From: Trachythela sp. YZ-2020
Lineage: Eukaryota > Cnidaria > Anthozoa > Malacalcyonacea > Clavulariidae
DNA: 64,000 nt
Direction: 5' to 3'
Assembly (NCBI GenBank): GCA_016169945.1
Contig: JADLSH010000268.1
Span: 829,105-893,104, forward strand
Shown here: piece after piece, positions 10,139-20,692 of the stretch
Layout: each line of letters starts with the position of its first letter
How positions within the stretch are numbered: the stretch's first letter is position 1
Made by a program: the position numbers and the translations under genes
Notes under the pieces: model-generated
Seen by the model: the letters and a program-made list of their open reading frames with translations, nothing else
What the model was told of the DNA's origin: nothing
Database searches by the model: none

Positions 10139-10347
10139 CAATGTATACCCCTCTACCTTGTGTTAATAACACTGGTGGTGAACGTTGTGAAAAGTGTCAG
10201 CCTTGTTACTATGGTAACGGTGTCCTTGGCAACTGCCAGAGATGCGACTGTGATGCATGCGGGTCAGCAAGCAGTATATGTAATGACGTCACTGGAGAAT
10301 GTTCTTGTAAACCTGGGGTAGCTGGTGAACGATGTACCTCTTGTCAG
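10139..10347 (+). CDS. Laminin subunit alpha, LE exon 4 with anomalous 5' end
   Basis: The frame gives CVNNTGGERCEKC, then CQRCDCDACGSASSIC and CSCKPGVAGERCTSCQ, ending CAG|gtttgt in phase 0. This completes LE 3 and gives most of LE 4. The CDACGS arrangement is typical of alpha-3/alpha-5 type laminin chains. The 5' end is odd. Homology predicts that CTG-CG of exon 3 should join directly before TGTGTTAAT, at 10158, but the bases before that point are cc and not ag. The only AG nearby (10137-10138) is one phase off, and a TGA lies at 10135-10137 in the coding frame. One LE loop reads CQPCYYG where CxPGYYG is usual, leaving an odd extra cysteine. The start given is the AG-defined one and is uncertain. 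Confidence 0.75.
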
Positions 10348-10593
10348 GTTTGTATTTTAGGGTTTCCGCCTGTAGATACAGTTTCCAGCAAAGAACCGTG
10401 GCCAAGAGAATTAGTATAAGTTATTCAAGTAATTTAATGCTTTTGCGTATGGGCAAAAAGTTTGGTTGGTAGGATACATGTGGGAATTTATTCGCATATA
10501 AAGAAGCTGGGTAGCTCAAGGGAGATCTTGGTAACCTGGGTCAAATCTAATATATTTATAATATTAGAATAATTGAGCTGTACGAATTTTTTT

Positions 10594-10762
10594 AAGGCTG
10601 ATTTCCATTCAGTGCAAAATATCGCGCGATCGACCTTTTGCGATCGTTTTTATTTGAATTATGAGCCCTCGACTGGAACGGATCGAAGGCTCATAATTCA
10701 AAAGAAAACGATCGCAAAAGGTCGATCGTGCGACATTTTGCACTGAATGAAAATCAGCCTTT
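10594..10762. mobile_element. Foldback MITE in laminin intron
   Basis: The ends are inverted: aaggctgatttccattcagt at the left, and actgaatgaaaatcagcctt at the right. The arms continue with gatcgaccttttgcgatcgt and its inverse, then gaattatgagcc and its inverse, leaving a loop of about 25 bp. There is no coding capacity. A T-rich flank makes the target duplication hard to call. Confidence 0.85.
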
Positions 10763-10949
10763 GCACTTTCGCACTGCCTTAGCGCGCGTTTGGGTCAAGA
10801 CCATCGCTGTGACATCGTCACTGAGTCACTTACGGCAGTGTTCTGGGCAGCAGTCCCTGGGTCCAAATGCCTGGCTGGTGGTTGGGTGGTTGTGTTTAAA
10901 GTCTCACTCTATATGACTCTCTGTAACACGTAATATATTTATTTTCAAG

Positions 10950-11130
10950 GCTACTACATGGGACTTTGATTCATGTAATGGTTGTCAGTCATGTGGATGT
11001 TCAAGTGCATCTCTGAACAATGATTGCAATGTTGTGACTGGACAATGCGAGTGTAAACCTGGAGTCACGGGATTGAAATGTGATAGATGTGATGACGGAT
11101 ATTTTGGATATACGGAGCAGGGATGCCAAG
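10950..11130 (+). CDS. Laminin subunit alpha, LE exon 5
   Basis: The acceptor is tattttcaag and the donor CCAAG|gtactc; entry is in phase 0 and exit in phase 1. It encodes ATTWDFDSCNGCQSCGC, CNVVTGQCECKPGVTGLKC and CDRCDDGYFGYTEQGCQ, finishing LE 4 and giving all of LE 5. The short FDSCNGCQSCGC link resembles the alpha-5 type link between the same modules. In a full alpha chain, further LE modules or the coiled-coil domains II/I and five LG domains should follow. None of these was found downstream in the window. Confidence 0.9.
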
Positions 11131-11197
11131 GTACTCCATTGTATTTCCTTTCAAGTAATATATATTAAACGATTTTCTCGTTTCCGATTGGCTCAGG

Positions 11198-11418
11198 GCA
11201 GTGCAATCTTATGACAATACACTTGACACCTCCACAAAGTCAAGTATTTGTGTATAAATTATGCCTGCATTAATTATGCATTCAGTTCTTCAGCCCGGGA
11301 AAGCAAGACAATGCAATCTTATGACAATACACTGCACACCTCCACAAAGTCAAGTATTTGTGTATAAATTATGCCGGCATTAATAATGCATTCAGTTCTT
11401 CAGGCCGGGAAAGCAACA
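11198..11418. repeat. 110-bp tandem duplication
   Basis: Two adjoining copies, each running from gcaatcttatgacaatacac through ccacaaagtcaagtatttgt to cagttcttcag(c/g)ccgggaa, start near 11203 and 11313. They differ at only a handful of bases. They lie in the intron after laminin exon 5. Confidence 0.9.
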
Positions 11419-11419
11419 C

Positions 11420-12100
11420 AAACTTTTGTACGTTTCTAATCAATGCGTATTTTCATCAAAATTTAATCAAAATTTGATTGACTGGTCCTTGGCCTAAGGC
11501 CATTAACTCCACAGTTAAATTTTCGTAATAAACTGTTTCATAGTTTTTGAGTTATCCTGCAGCTAAATAAATAGGTTGTTCTTAAAAACTCTCAACATTT
11601 GTAGTGTACTTATTAAAGTGTAAAGCCAGGCCAGTAAAATCTGCTACATACCTGATTTAATACCAGTGCATATCCTAAAACATACTCAGCTCTCATGTTT
11701 AGTACTCAACGAGGATACATTTTATAAAATGTAGATAATAGTATCTACATATCAAATATATTAGTAAGAATTACAACAGTACAAGTATAGTAAATAAAAT
11801 TCGCATAACTGTTTGTAGTCTGAACAGTTTCTTATCTGGATCGGTAAGGAATTAAATAGCTTTGCAGCTGAGTACTGAAAAGTATTTATAGTTAAAGGAG
11901 TTACTAGTCTAGGAGCTATAGTAGATCGTAGATTTCTAGTAGTATATACAATTTGCAATTGCAAATACTCGGGCCAGTTATCAGTATGCAAGGATTTAAA
12001 AACATACTTTGAGTTCGTGAAGAGGCAACCAGCTCAGTTTCAAAATGTCACTTTTACAATGTAGATGCTTTGAAATAGCAATTGTCAGTGTAAACACTAA
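11420..12100. other. Intron-like stretch, nothing recognised
   Basis: The sequence is AT-rich, with a 76-codon minus-strand frame at 11761-11991 that has no recognisable domain. Confidence 0.35.
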
Positions 12101-12103
12101 TAC

Positions 12104-12380
12104 CAATTTGGCTAACGCTTGTTTATACCCAATTTACAACTTTGGATAACTCACATGCCTAGTTACTATTGTTCTAGTTTGCGAAAACATTGAATAGAAC
12201 AATGGTAACTAAGCATTAGAATGATCTACATGAGTGAATAGCTCTTATACATAATTCTAATGCTTAGTTACCTTTGTTCTATTCAATGTTTTCGCAAACT
12301 AGAACAATAGTAACTAGGCATGTGAGTTATCCAAAGTTGTGAATTGGGTAGCAATGATGTAAACAGCGTTAGCCAAATTG
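12104..12380. mobile_element. Foldback MITE with about 118-bp arms
   Basis: The left arm starts caatttggctaacgc and the right arm ends gcgttagccaaattg. Internally, tcacatgcctagttactatt, gttctagtttgcgaaaacat and gaatagaacaatggtaacta all recur inverted at 12256-12330 with very few mismatches. The loop is about 40 bp. No open frame. Confidence 0.9.
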
Positions 12381-12483
12381 TCTATTCATTGGAATACATT
12401 CTAAAAAACACCAACCAGAAACAAAAAATTTTTGGAAATAAGAATAATTCCAATCTTCATTTATGTCTGCAATATAATTTCAG

Positions 12484-12548
12484 GTCCACCTAATCTTGAA
12501 CCAGTTTTCAGCAGTTTTGTTGAAGATCTGTCTGTGGGATCCGTCTAG
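12484..12548 (+). CDS. Possible last laminin exon, ending in TAG
   Basis: After a good acceptor (ataatttcag) the phase fits exon 5 exactly and reads G-PPNLEPVFSSFVEDL-SVGSV and then TAG at 12546-12548. The sequence is not an LE module and does not look like the start of the laminin coiled coil. Either this is a spurious exon, or an alternative end, or the gene copy is truncated. A canonical gtaagt at 12575 lies past the stop. Confidence 0.3.
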
Positions 12549-13140
12549 ATCTGTTTTGCAGATTTTTTCTTCGCGTAAGTACTAAATGTTCATATAAAAT
12601 GTACACACTTAATACTGTATGTAATTTGAATGTTTCACAACTGTTCATGTAACTGTATTCTGTTGGAGCATTAGATTGGTTCAGGTTTCACAATCTGACT
12701 GCTTTCCACCTGATTGCCTGCTAGGACTAGGATAACAGGGTGTGTCAAGATACAATATAATTGTGTTTTTGATGAAAATGCAGCGAAATGTATGCAATAG
12801 CTATTTAAAGCAAACGGAAGCTAACAACTCTCAAAGTATTCAAGAAATATAACAAAGTTTATATTAAGTTCCAATTAAAGAAAATATTTTCTTGGCCCGT
12901 CAATAGAATGGTTGGACGGCTGCCTGCCTAAATGCCTGCTCAGCAATAAGCCACCATCATCAAACGAAAATTATGATCCAGATGGGCATTTCATTGCAAT
13001 CAATCACTGACATTGACTCTGTGAACACATTTGAACCAATCAGCCAGATATCAATCAGCAGATGAAATTGTGTCAAAATGATCTACTTTCTCTTATATTC
13101 AGAGGACCAATTTCCTTGATACAGTAAATGAAACATTCAG

Positions 13141-13302
13141 ATCCTAATACAATTGTTAAATTTTGTATAGGACATAATCCTCCATCAATATCACAATCTT
13201 CTATGAAAGCAAGCATACCCATCATGAGCGATTACACCCAGCTAAACACTGAAACACTCAGAAAGCTTGTGTCTACTGCAGTACAAGAGTCAGCAACTGT
13301 TG
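13141..13302 (+). CDS. Candidate exon, unidentified
   Basis: Between acceptor aacattcag and donor GTTG|gtacgt an open frame reads DPNTIVKFCIGHNPPSIS....MSDYTQLNTETLRKLVSTAVQESATVG, phase 1 in and phase 1 out. I recognise no domain. Joined in phase to the next candidate exon it would meet a TGA about 43 codons on, so the two may not belong together. Confidence 0.3.
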
Positions 13303-13401
13303 GTACGTTTTCCTTAACATAAAACTTACATTGTTTATTCATTGTTAAACTTGAGCTTACCATAACTTACTACTTTACATTGTACCTGTATGTATTTTCA
13401 G

Positions 13402-13689
13402 GAACTCGTATTAAATGGACTGACATTAGTTGCAAGCCTCAGGAGAAATCCAAACAACAAGTCTGCAGCCGGTCCAAAAATGAAATCTGCAGAGTTATGT
13501 TTGGTTTTGTCAGCATACCGAGATTGGTATGAATCAACTGTACACCCAGGTGCTGGACCATCACATGTACCACAGCAAGATTCTGGTAATTCAGATGAAG
13601 ATCCTTTCCTCTCTGCAGCGGCTGAATGTAACTTGTCCACAGAGGAGATGGAATTAATGGAAAACATCATGAAGGACGATGATGAAAAT
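13402..13689 (+). CDS. Candidate exon of 96 codons, unidentified
   Basis: It is bounded by tgtattttcag and GAAAAT|gtatgt, exactly 96 codons in phase 0. It starts ELVLNGLTLVASLRRNPNNK and ends with an acidic STEEMELMENIMKDDDEN segment. The balanced composition and two good splice signals make a real exon plausible. No family is recognised, and no partner exon with the right phase was found upstream. Confidence 0.35.
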
Positions 13690-14148
13690 GTATGTAATTT
13701 GCCCGAATTATTTTATAGTTTTCCCAGCATTTACTCGAATTTCCTTGGTTTCCTAAATCGGGGTGAAGACTGCCCCCTGTCTCGTACATCTATGGCTCTT
13801 TGTTAGGACAATGACTGCACGAGCTCTGGGATATTGTAGTTAGTTTACTTTGCAAACAAACTTCCCTTGCATGATACTTGTTTGTTAATTTTGTACTGTT
13901 GTAGTCCGGTAAGGTGTTATTTAAATCGTTTAAAGGTTTGAAATGTTGACATTTTACACCTTTAGAAAGGTACAGTAAAGGAATGCTTTAAAAGACTTTT
14001 TATTACAAGACGTTACAAGACATAAGCCAATTATTTGCGCTGTTGAGTATCAGTACTGTGGTGTTTTCACAAAACAAAGCAATTTCTATTAGTCCCCATG
14101 CAAACGTATATAACAACCGTCATTATAGTTATACCGGGTGGGGCAAAT
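13690..14148. other. Noncoding stretch
   Basis: The frame of the preceding candidate exon continues through to a TAG at 13804-13806, but in an intron-like context. I see nothing else. Confidence 0.35.
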
Positions 14149-14669
14149 AAAGTACGACCGTTTGATTTAGTATAACTTAAAAACTAAAAGAGCTTTTGCA
14201 TTCAGCGATGTCTAACTTAAATTTTGATATGTGCGATGTGCATTTTCATGCAATATTGACCGCGTTTAAACTTGAGTAAACAGTTTTGGAAGTGTCGAGA
14301 ATTAGCTAAAAATGGCAATTAAATAATTTAATAACCATTAGCATTTTACGCAAGTATTCGTTTCAATGAAGTGAAGTTGAAGTTAGAAGGCCAAATGTTA
14401 GAATAAAAGAGCATATCTATTCAAGAAACATTTCTAACTTCAACTTCACTTCATTTAAATAATACTTACGGTAAAATGGTAACGGTTATCAAATTAGTTT
14501 AATAGGCCGTTTTTAGCTAATTCTCGACAGTTCCAAAATATTTTAGTCAAGTTTAAACGCAGCTATCTCAGTCAATATAGCATGAAAATGCACATGGCAT
14601 ATATCAAAATTTAAGTCAGACATCGCTGAATGCAAAGAAACGTGTTTAAGTGTAATATCGTAGACTTTA
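14149..14669. mobile_element. Large foldback element, arms of about 185 bp
   Basis: The left arm contains cagcgatgtctaacttaaat, gtcgagaattagctaaaaa and agtgaagttgaagttagaa; all three recur inverted on the right (ttctaacttcaacttcact, tttttagctaattctcgac, atttaagtcagacatcgctg). The middle is about 40 bp. The arms are diverged at roughly one base in eight, so the element is not recent. Non-autonomous. Confidence 0.85.
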
Positions 14670-15112
14670 ATTCAGCGTCGGCCACGGACATATAGAACAA
14701 ATTGAGGGCTGCTTCGCGTGTGCCTAAAAGATATAAACAAAATCTCAAATCATTTTATCGTGGAGAGCTCTCGAGATTTGTGCCCCCGGAGTAATGAACA
14801 AGATGTGCAGTAATGACATTACCGGTACTTTGCAACCATATGCAGTAAAGTCCTGGCTGTTTGGAAAGTCTTGATAAGAGCTATTTGTGCCCATTACGTG
14901 GAGAGCTCTTAATGATGTGCAGTTTCTGGTTAGAGTAACTTCATGAAACCCCAACATTTTGTATACATCTCACCGGTCTGAACGTTTTCCTGGAATGCGC
15001 CCTTAATATTGTAAACAATTGACGTGAAATACCATTGGTTATGGCGGTGGTAGTGACTGATGGTGTATTCAAGATGTACACGGGTATTCTTCCAACTTAT
15101 TTTTTTTATCAG

Positions 15113-15317
15113 TTTCTATAGTTTCATTCCACCATTCACTACATTGTTGAGTGATGACGGTACAATTGAGTTGGAATCTTTCCAAGCTGGTGCTTTTGGT
15201 AACTGCTTTTGGTGCACTCACTCGATACATCTGGCTGGGAATGAAAGCAGACAGAATTTTCTTCGTTTGGGCTCTGCACTACATGCCGTGATTATCGCGC
15301 AGCATTTTGTTGATAAG
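15113..15317 (+). CDS. Candidate exon, unidentified
   Basis: After tttttttatcag a frame stays open for 68 codons to GATAAG|gtactg. It reads FYSFIPPFTTLLSDDGTIEL....CFWCTHSIHLAGNESRQNFLRLGSALHAVIIAQHFVDK. A shorter overlapping frame (15154-15297) would give a 47-residue hydrophobic peptide starting MTVQLSWNLSKLVLLV. I recognise neither. Confidence 0.25.
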
Positions 15318-17058
15318 GTACTGTTTATAACGGTGAAATGATAAGGTAATGTATAGTAACTAACTGTATATGTATAATGATTAAGAGGCAATTTTTTTCT
15401 ATGTCGCGTATTTGCGATGAAAAGTGTTCAAAACCTAATATCTTTTTGGCGTACTTTGTGGTTGAGAAACAATTGCGGTTGAGAAACATAAAATAATTAT
15501 AATAAAAAATTCGAAAATAGAATACAACTATTACAGATGCGATTAAATTGATCGGCCATATTTACAGCAATATTGGCAAAGCCTACGGAACTTCAAACGT
15601 CGGCATTATTTTACAGACAATATTATATTTATATATGTAATATAAACATTATATACTCATTAGTTTTGAGCGCTTGTTACGTAACATAGAAAAAATCTCC
15701 TCTTAAACAAGGACTCCATCAAAGATACGCACTCATGTAATTTAAGTCAGCTGTCCAAACTGTTCATGTTTGATTGTGACATGACTCATTATGTGTAGTC
15801 AGGGCGTCTTTAAGAATTATTATAGACGCCCTGTTGTAATTTAATCCAGAGGGTGGTAAAGGGGGGTACCAAATCCTAATTCCCAGCCAAATTTTGGCTG
15901 AAATCCCAGTTCCCAGCCAAATTTTGTCCCAAATCTTAGTTACGAAATTTGAAATTCCATTCCCAGTCAGGCTATATGCAAAATGCTAATGAATTAAAAC
16001 CACTGATTATGCATTTGCATAACGTATCGCCACCTGCACTGAAAAAAAATAATGGCGATTTTCAGGGGTTGTTCATATGAGTCGGGATGGCTTGGTGAAC
16101 CTGGTTGGCTCCCAAGTGCTGAGATCTCGTCTCATATATTGTTTTCAAATGTTTTTGAGATTTTATTCACATGGGAACCGGACTCTTTCCGTTGACCGAA
16201 GCGAGATTTTGGCTTCCCGGGCAAACCGGGCTGGAAATCATGTTACAGCGCATCATTTATTCCGCCTAGAAACAATCTAAAAAGTGTGAACAGGTAAGGA
16301 ATTAACGAAACTAAACCTTCTGCAGAAGCAGTCGCCAACTACAAAAAAGGCGATTTTGCGAAACAAACACAAATTTCACGTTGCCACCAAAATCACGCGG
16401 GAATTTTTTTGCTTGTGGTTGCTGGGCAAATAAAAAACTGAGCTGGCAAAGCGAGCCACCTCATTTTCCCGCGCCAGCCCGTTTAACCGAGCCAACCCAT
16501 AAGAAAAGTTGGAATTTGTGGAGGAGGTAGTGCAATTTTTGTGCAAATATTATTTTTCTTATCTCATTGGACAATACATTTCTTAAGACATACTGGTGAA
16601 TACTACAAAAGATATTACGGGAACCACTGAGTATTTTCATAAAATACGCAACAACAGCAACTCCAAATATAGAAAGCATTTTTAGTGCAAAGTTTCTTTG
16701 AAACTTTGCAGTATTGTGATGAGTGGCGAAAATTCACATCAGTCAGTCAGTCAGACATTCAGTCATAGTGTAAACTTCCGGGGGGTATTTGTGATTTATA
16801 TTCTTCGTAAGTTCGTGGACTTTTAGCGATTTTTTTCTTTTTTGAAGCTTTGAAGTGTAAAGGCACAACTACAATTATTTATTCGATCGTCTTGATGTTA
16901 TTTCCGAATTTACACGCTTTATCCAAAGACGTTGTGAAAGTGAATCTTCCCCCGGAATTCAAACATTTTCAGTATTTCAGCATTTTAACACCTTTGTAAT
17001 CTGATATTTATTATATCGTAACTAATTATATATTCAGTACTTTTGGTCGATTTTGGTC
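15318..17058. other. Noncoding stretch with decayed repeats
   Basis: At 15870-15960 a short motif, cccagccaaattttg, is repeated. 16070-16300 (tatgagtcgggatgg, ttcccgggcaaaccggg) looks like repeat-derived sequence. Near 16741 there are three CAGT units (cagtcagtcagtcag). I found no supported gene. Confidence 0.35.
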
Positions 17059-17210
17059 GAAGTGCTTTTGATGTGGCGCTCATTAGCGATATTCAGTATA
17101 AGAAATTTTCGGCATCGGTATACCGGAAAAATTATACCAATATTATCAGCATACCGATGTTCAAGCCGCATTAATAAGAAAGGAAATTAATAATCGAGAT
17201 TTAGATAATG
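17059..17210 (+). repeat. Detached fragment of the 2.5-kb repeat
   Basis: Runs from gaagtgcttttgatgtggcg to cgagatttagataatg and matches 18779-18930, 21317-21472 and 23772-23906 nearly base for base. Confidence 0.9.
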
Positions 17211-17408
17211 CTCGTGCATGCGAGCGTTTAACTTTTCCGCCCAAAACGATGCCAGCATATTTATATATATTTATACATACCTTCTAATCTGGTAGCCTAA
17301 CGATGCCTTAATGCATTGATTGTTGTACGGCAGAGCTGCAAATGACCTGTATAAATATAAATAAATATATTAATGTTAAGGGTTTTGTCACATCGTATAA
17401 GGTATATA

Positions 17409-17496
17409 AATTTCGGGGCGATATTTGAAGTATTTGAAAATTGCGTATACGCAATTTTCAAATACTTCATATATATATATCGCCCCTAAATTTATA
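17409..17496. other. Near-perfect 88-bp hairpin
   Basis: The left arm reads aatttcggggcgatatttga, then agtatttgaaaattgcgta. The right arm is its inverse, with centre gcgtatacgc and no loop. The only clear disruption is an expanded tatata run in the right arm. It may be a very short foldback element. Folded RNA from it would be a long perfect stem. Confidence 0.85.
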
Positions 17497-17755
17497 ACAA
17501 CTAGTATAGTCTACTAAAATTAAATGCCACAAACGTGTTGCATACATCTGGCATACAGTATATTCCCCTCTCTCTATATATATGGCTGTAAAATGGCTGT
17601 GTTCAAACATGTTACGGATCGAACATCACCGACATAGCGTTTTGAGATTTTTACGTCATAACTTTGCAACAAGTCACCTATAAAATAGGAAAGATATAAT
17701 AGCAAGATATGTAAAGTACCACGACGTGCATCTCAAACTACGAGACACTGGTAGA

Positions 17756-17757
<2 letters not shown>

Positions 17758-17832
<75 letters not shown>
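17758..17832. repeat. (TA)n microsatellite
   Basis: About 37 uninterrupted TA dinucleotides. The minus-strand frame across it (repeated IY) is an artefact. Confidence 0.98.
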
Positions 17833-17837
<5 letters not shown>

Positions 17838-18030
17838 ATATTTTTGTAAGTGTTTGTTTCACTTTACTATGATCTATAGAAAAGCCCCCACGCAATAATC
17901 CTTTGGTTAGGTGGAATGAGGACGATCTGATGGAATGAATACCGTTTTCCCCTAGTATTTTGTAGTAGACTAAAAGAGTGCACTAACCGAAGTGTGCTAA
18001 TATAGTATGATATTTAGTGTTTGTTTCACA

Positions 18031-18142
18031 TAACATACGTACCTCAATATTTGATATTCAAATTCACAATCTTCCCAATTGTGCCTGTCAAAATCAGTGT
18101 GATGGGATCATTCATTTTGCATGTAATAGGCTTTCTTGGTTG
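18031..18142 (+). repeat. Partial copy of the 2.5-kb repeat, joined by deletion
   Basis: The part from atttgatattcaaattcaca to ttcttggttgaaaag matches 19613-19712 and 22106-22208. It then jumps straight to aatctatcagacagg, whereas the other copies continue for about 980 bp before that point. The junction has gaaaag/taaaag microhomology. Confidence 0.8.
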
Positions 18143-20692
18143 AAAAGAATCTATCAGACAGGATGCGTATATCAAGACCACTATCTACGCGGAGAAACAA
18201 CTTTTTGAAGGCATATATTTTTTCACAACTACTATTGTATGCTAAGAACCAACTGTTGAAAGATTCAACAATATGCATATGTACATAATTATACAAACCT
18301 TCCATTGAGCAATGGTACAATACTCTTGAGTTGAATTTCAGTCATATTTGTAAAGTACATCCCTCAAATTGCCTTCAATGTTTTCTCCGACACACTTTCT
18401 TTCAATGATTCAAACAATATATCATCACTTGTTGATAATTCTAAAGTAAAACTATAGTTAATATCTTTGAAGATAAATCTCTTATGCTGTCGAACATTTC
18501 CAACGTCGACACCTCAGACTCTAATGCAGACACCTAAATCTCAACCCTGAGAGAGAAAATACATAGAAATTGAACCTGATCTAAATTACAGACACCCTGC
18601 TGATCAAGTGAAGACATCTTGTGTATGAAATAATTTCCTGCTTGTTTCATTCAACGCATGTAAAATGTAGTGGTACGTCGTTAATAGACACTAAAAACTT
18701 TCAGTGGACTCTAAAGTGTTGTCATCGTAGTGACCTCTATAAAAGAGACATACCGTATTTACTCATTGGAGCACCACAGCGAAGTGCTTTTGATGTGGCG
18801 CTCATTAGCGATATTCAGTATAAGACATTTTCGGCATCGGTATACCGGAAAAATTATACCAATATTATCAGCATACCGATGTTCAAGCCGCATTAATAAG
18901 AAAGGAAATTAATAATCGAGATTTAGATAATGAAAAGTGGAAACAATTTTGAAAGAATTTCAACCACATTCGCTTTTGCCTTTTTCACACATCAATTTGG
19001 CATTCGCTATTTGATAGTACCACACGAGTGTAGACAGACACTACTTTTTTGCATTGTACTACAACAAAATCGATAATTTTGGCATATGGACATTTCGGTG
19101 TACCAAAAAATTCCGGTTTATCGAATATATTGTATTCCATACCGATATTTTTGGTAAATTCTTCTCTTCTTCAGGACCGTACTCTTTAAGAACTATTCCA
19201 TTTGTACCTGCCTTCACAATGGAATTGCGCATTTCCAAAGTTCTGGACAGAGAGTTTAATTACAGAGCATTGAAATATACTCATTTTGAACTTAAAAACA
19301 CTGTAGTACAGGATAATTAATGTCTGAGGCTGATTAAAGATTGAGCTTTACTGTAGTTGTTTTCAGATCCAACAATTCCGTCTTACAGTATTTGATTAAG
19401 CGCCACAATTGTTGTGAATAAGTGTGACACCTATTTGAGGGTGGCGCTCAATCGTATTGACCGTATTAACAAGGTTAAAATGTACCTGTTGGGTTGAAAG
19501 GAAATTCATTCTCTTTTGCACTGTCTGAGTTCTTAACATTGGATTCATTCAATACTTTCAACTGAAATATGAAAAGTAATTTTGTTTTACTATATAATGG
19601 TAATCAGCTAATGATCAGATATTCAAATTCACAATCTTCCCAATTGTGCCTGTCAAAATCAGTGTGACGGGATCACTCATTTTGCATGTAATAGGCTTTC
19701 TTGGTTGAAAAGCTAGTCAAAAATGCTGAACTGAAAATCATATACTAGGTTGTTGTCGTATTTTGAAATAGAAATACTCATAACATCAGCATTTCTCACC
19801 AGGGAAAGTCACCAAATATTTAATATAATTTTGCCAAACCAATTTTCAATACATTGATGTTTCAAAACAGCGCAGGCTAAGTGTCTATACTGCAAGCTTC
19901 GCGTCTTACGATCAATCCACCTAAAATATATAACTACCTGGAAGTTAGTAGAAATTTCCAAAATTCTCTATGTATCTTGGTTGAAATTTAAAGTTCTTAT
20001 TGTAATTTCCAGGGTCTTTGCTCGAAACTTGAAGTTCTTATTGTATTTTTCAGGTAGGTGATCCTAAGGACCCAAAACTTAAGTAAACTTAATATCCCCT
20101 TTTAATACAGTTGTGATGTTAACCAGTATATATAGATTACTTCATGGTTGGCGAGTGCATGCGTACAATTTCTATTTGCGAGTTGCAAATAATAAAAATC
20201 GTACAAACAAGCCAATCATGATGCAATTTGCTTATTATAGAGATAAAGACAGACTCTCAGGGAAGAACATGCAAGCAAAGTATATCTAGCCTATAATCAA
20301 ACCTATGACCTTGCATTTCCAGTGCAGCAGTCTGTGGCCATGCAGAGCTTGTCCATGATGCAGTTTGTTGGCAAGAGCCAACCTCATGTTCATGTATATA
20401 ATATATACAAGGGTGATGTACGAGTATCGTATAATGATAAATGTTCTAAATATTGGGCATATTGCTTGAAAGAACACGAACGTCCTTATAGACCTTATAC
20501 ACAACAAGTTCTTACCGTTTCTCGGCTTAAACTGAAGTTTGAACACTAGCTCAATCGCTGGGATTAAAAACGCCAGAGTCTTTCCACTCTCAGTCTTTGA
20601 AGCACTAAGTATATCTCTACAAAGAAATTAAATTGCAAAACTTTATTGTTGGGCTGGAGAATCTACATCAAAGAATCGCCATGTATTGGCTT
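18143..20692 (+). repeat. Tandem 2.5-kb unit, copy 1
   Basis: The unit starts aaaagaatctatcagacagg and runs to the same words at 20693. Landmarks in order: tatctacgcggagaaacaac, cgtcgacacctcagactc, the gatgtggcgctcattagcg segment, a MITE-like piece at 19387-19469, a taactacctggaagttag segment, and a short frame at 20322-20549. Both strands hold short frames, but copies 1 and 2 break them differently, so conserved coding is unlikely. I read it as a tandemly duplicated noncoding or transposon-derived unit. Confidence 0.88.
19387..19469. mobile_element. Short MITE inside the 2.5-kb unit
   Basis: Ends acagtatttgattaagcgcc and, inverted, ggcgctcaatcgtattgacc. It also occurs in copy 2 at 21875-21957. 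I recall related PolII-gene-free MITEs with TACCGTATTT and AAGCGCC ends in other invertebrates. No open frame. Confidence 0.55.

Noticed and set aside
15154..15297. 47-residue hydrophobic small protein (MTVQLSWNLSKL...)
   Set aside because: It overlaps a longer open frame, has no recognisable family and could arise by chance in this AT-rich sequence.
17674..17895. 73-codon minus-strand frame with IYIYIY
   Set aside because: It is the translation of the (TA)n microsatellite.
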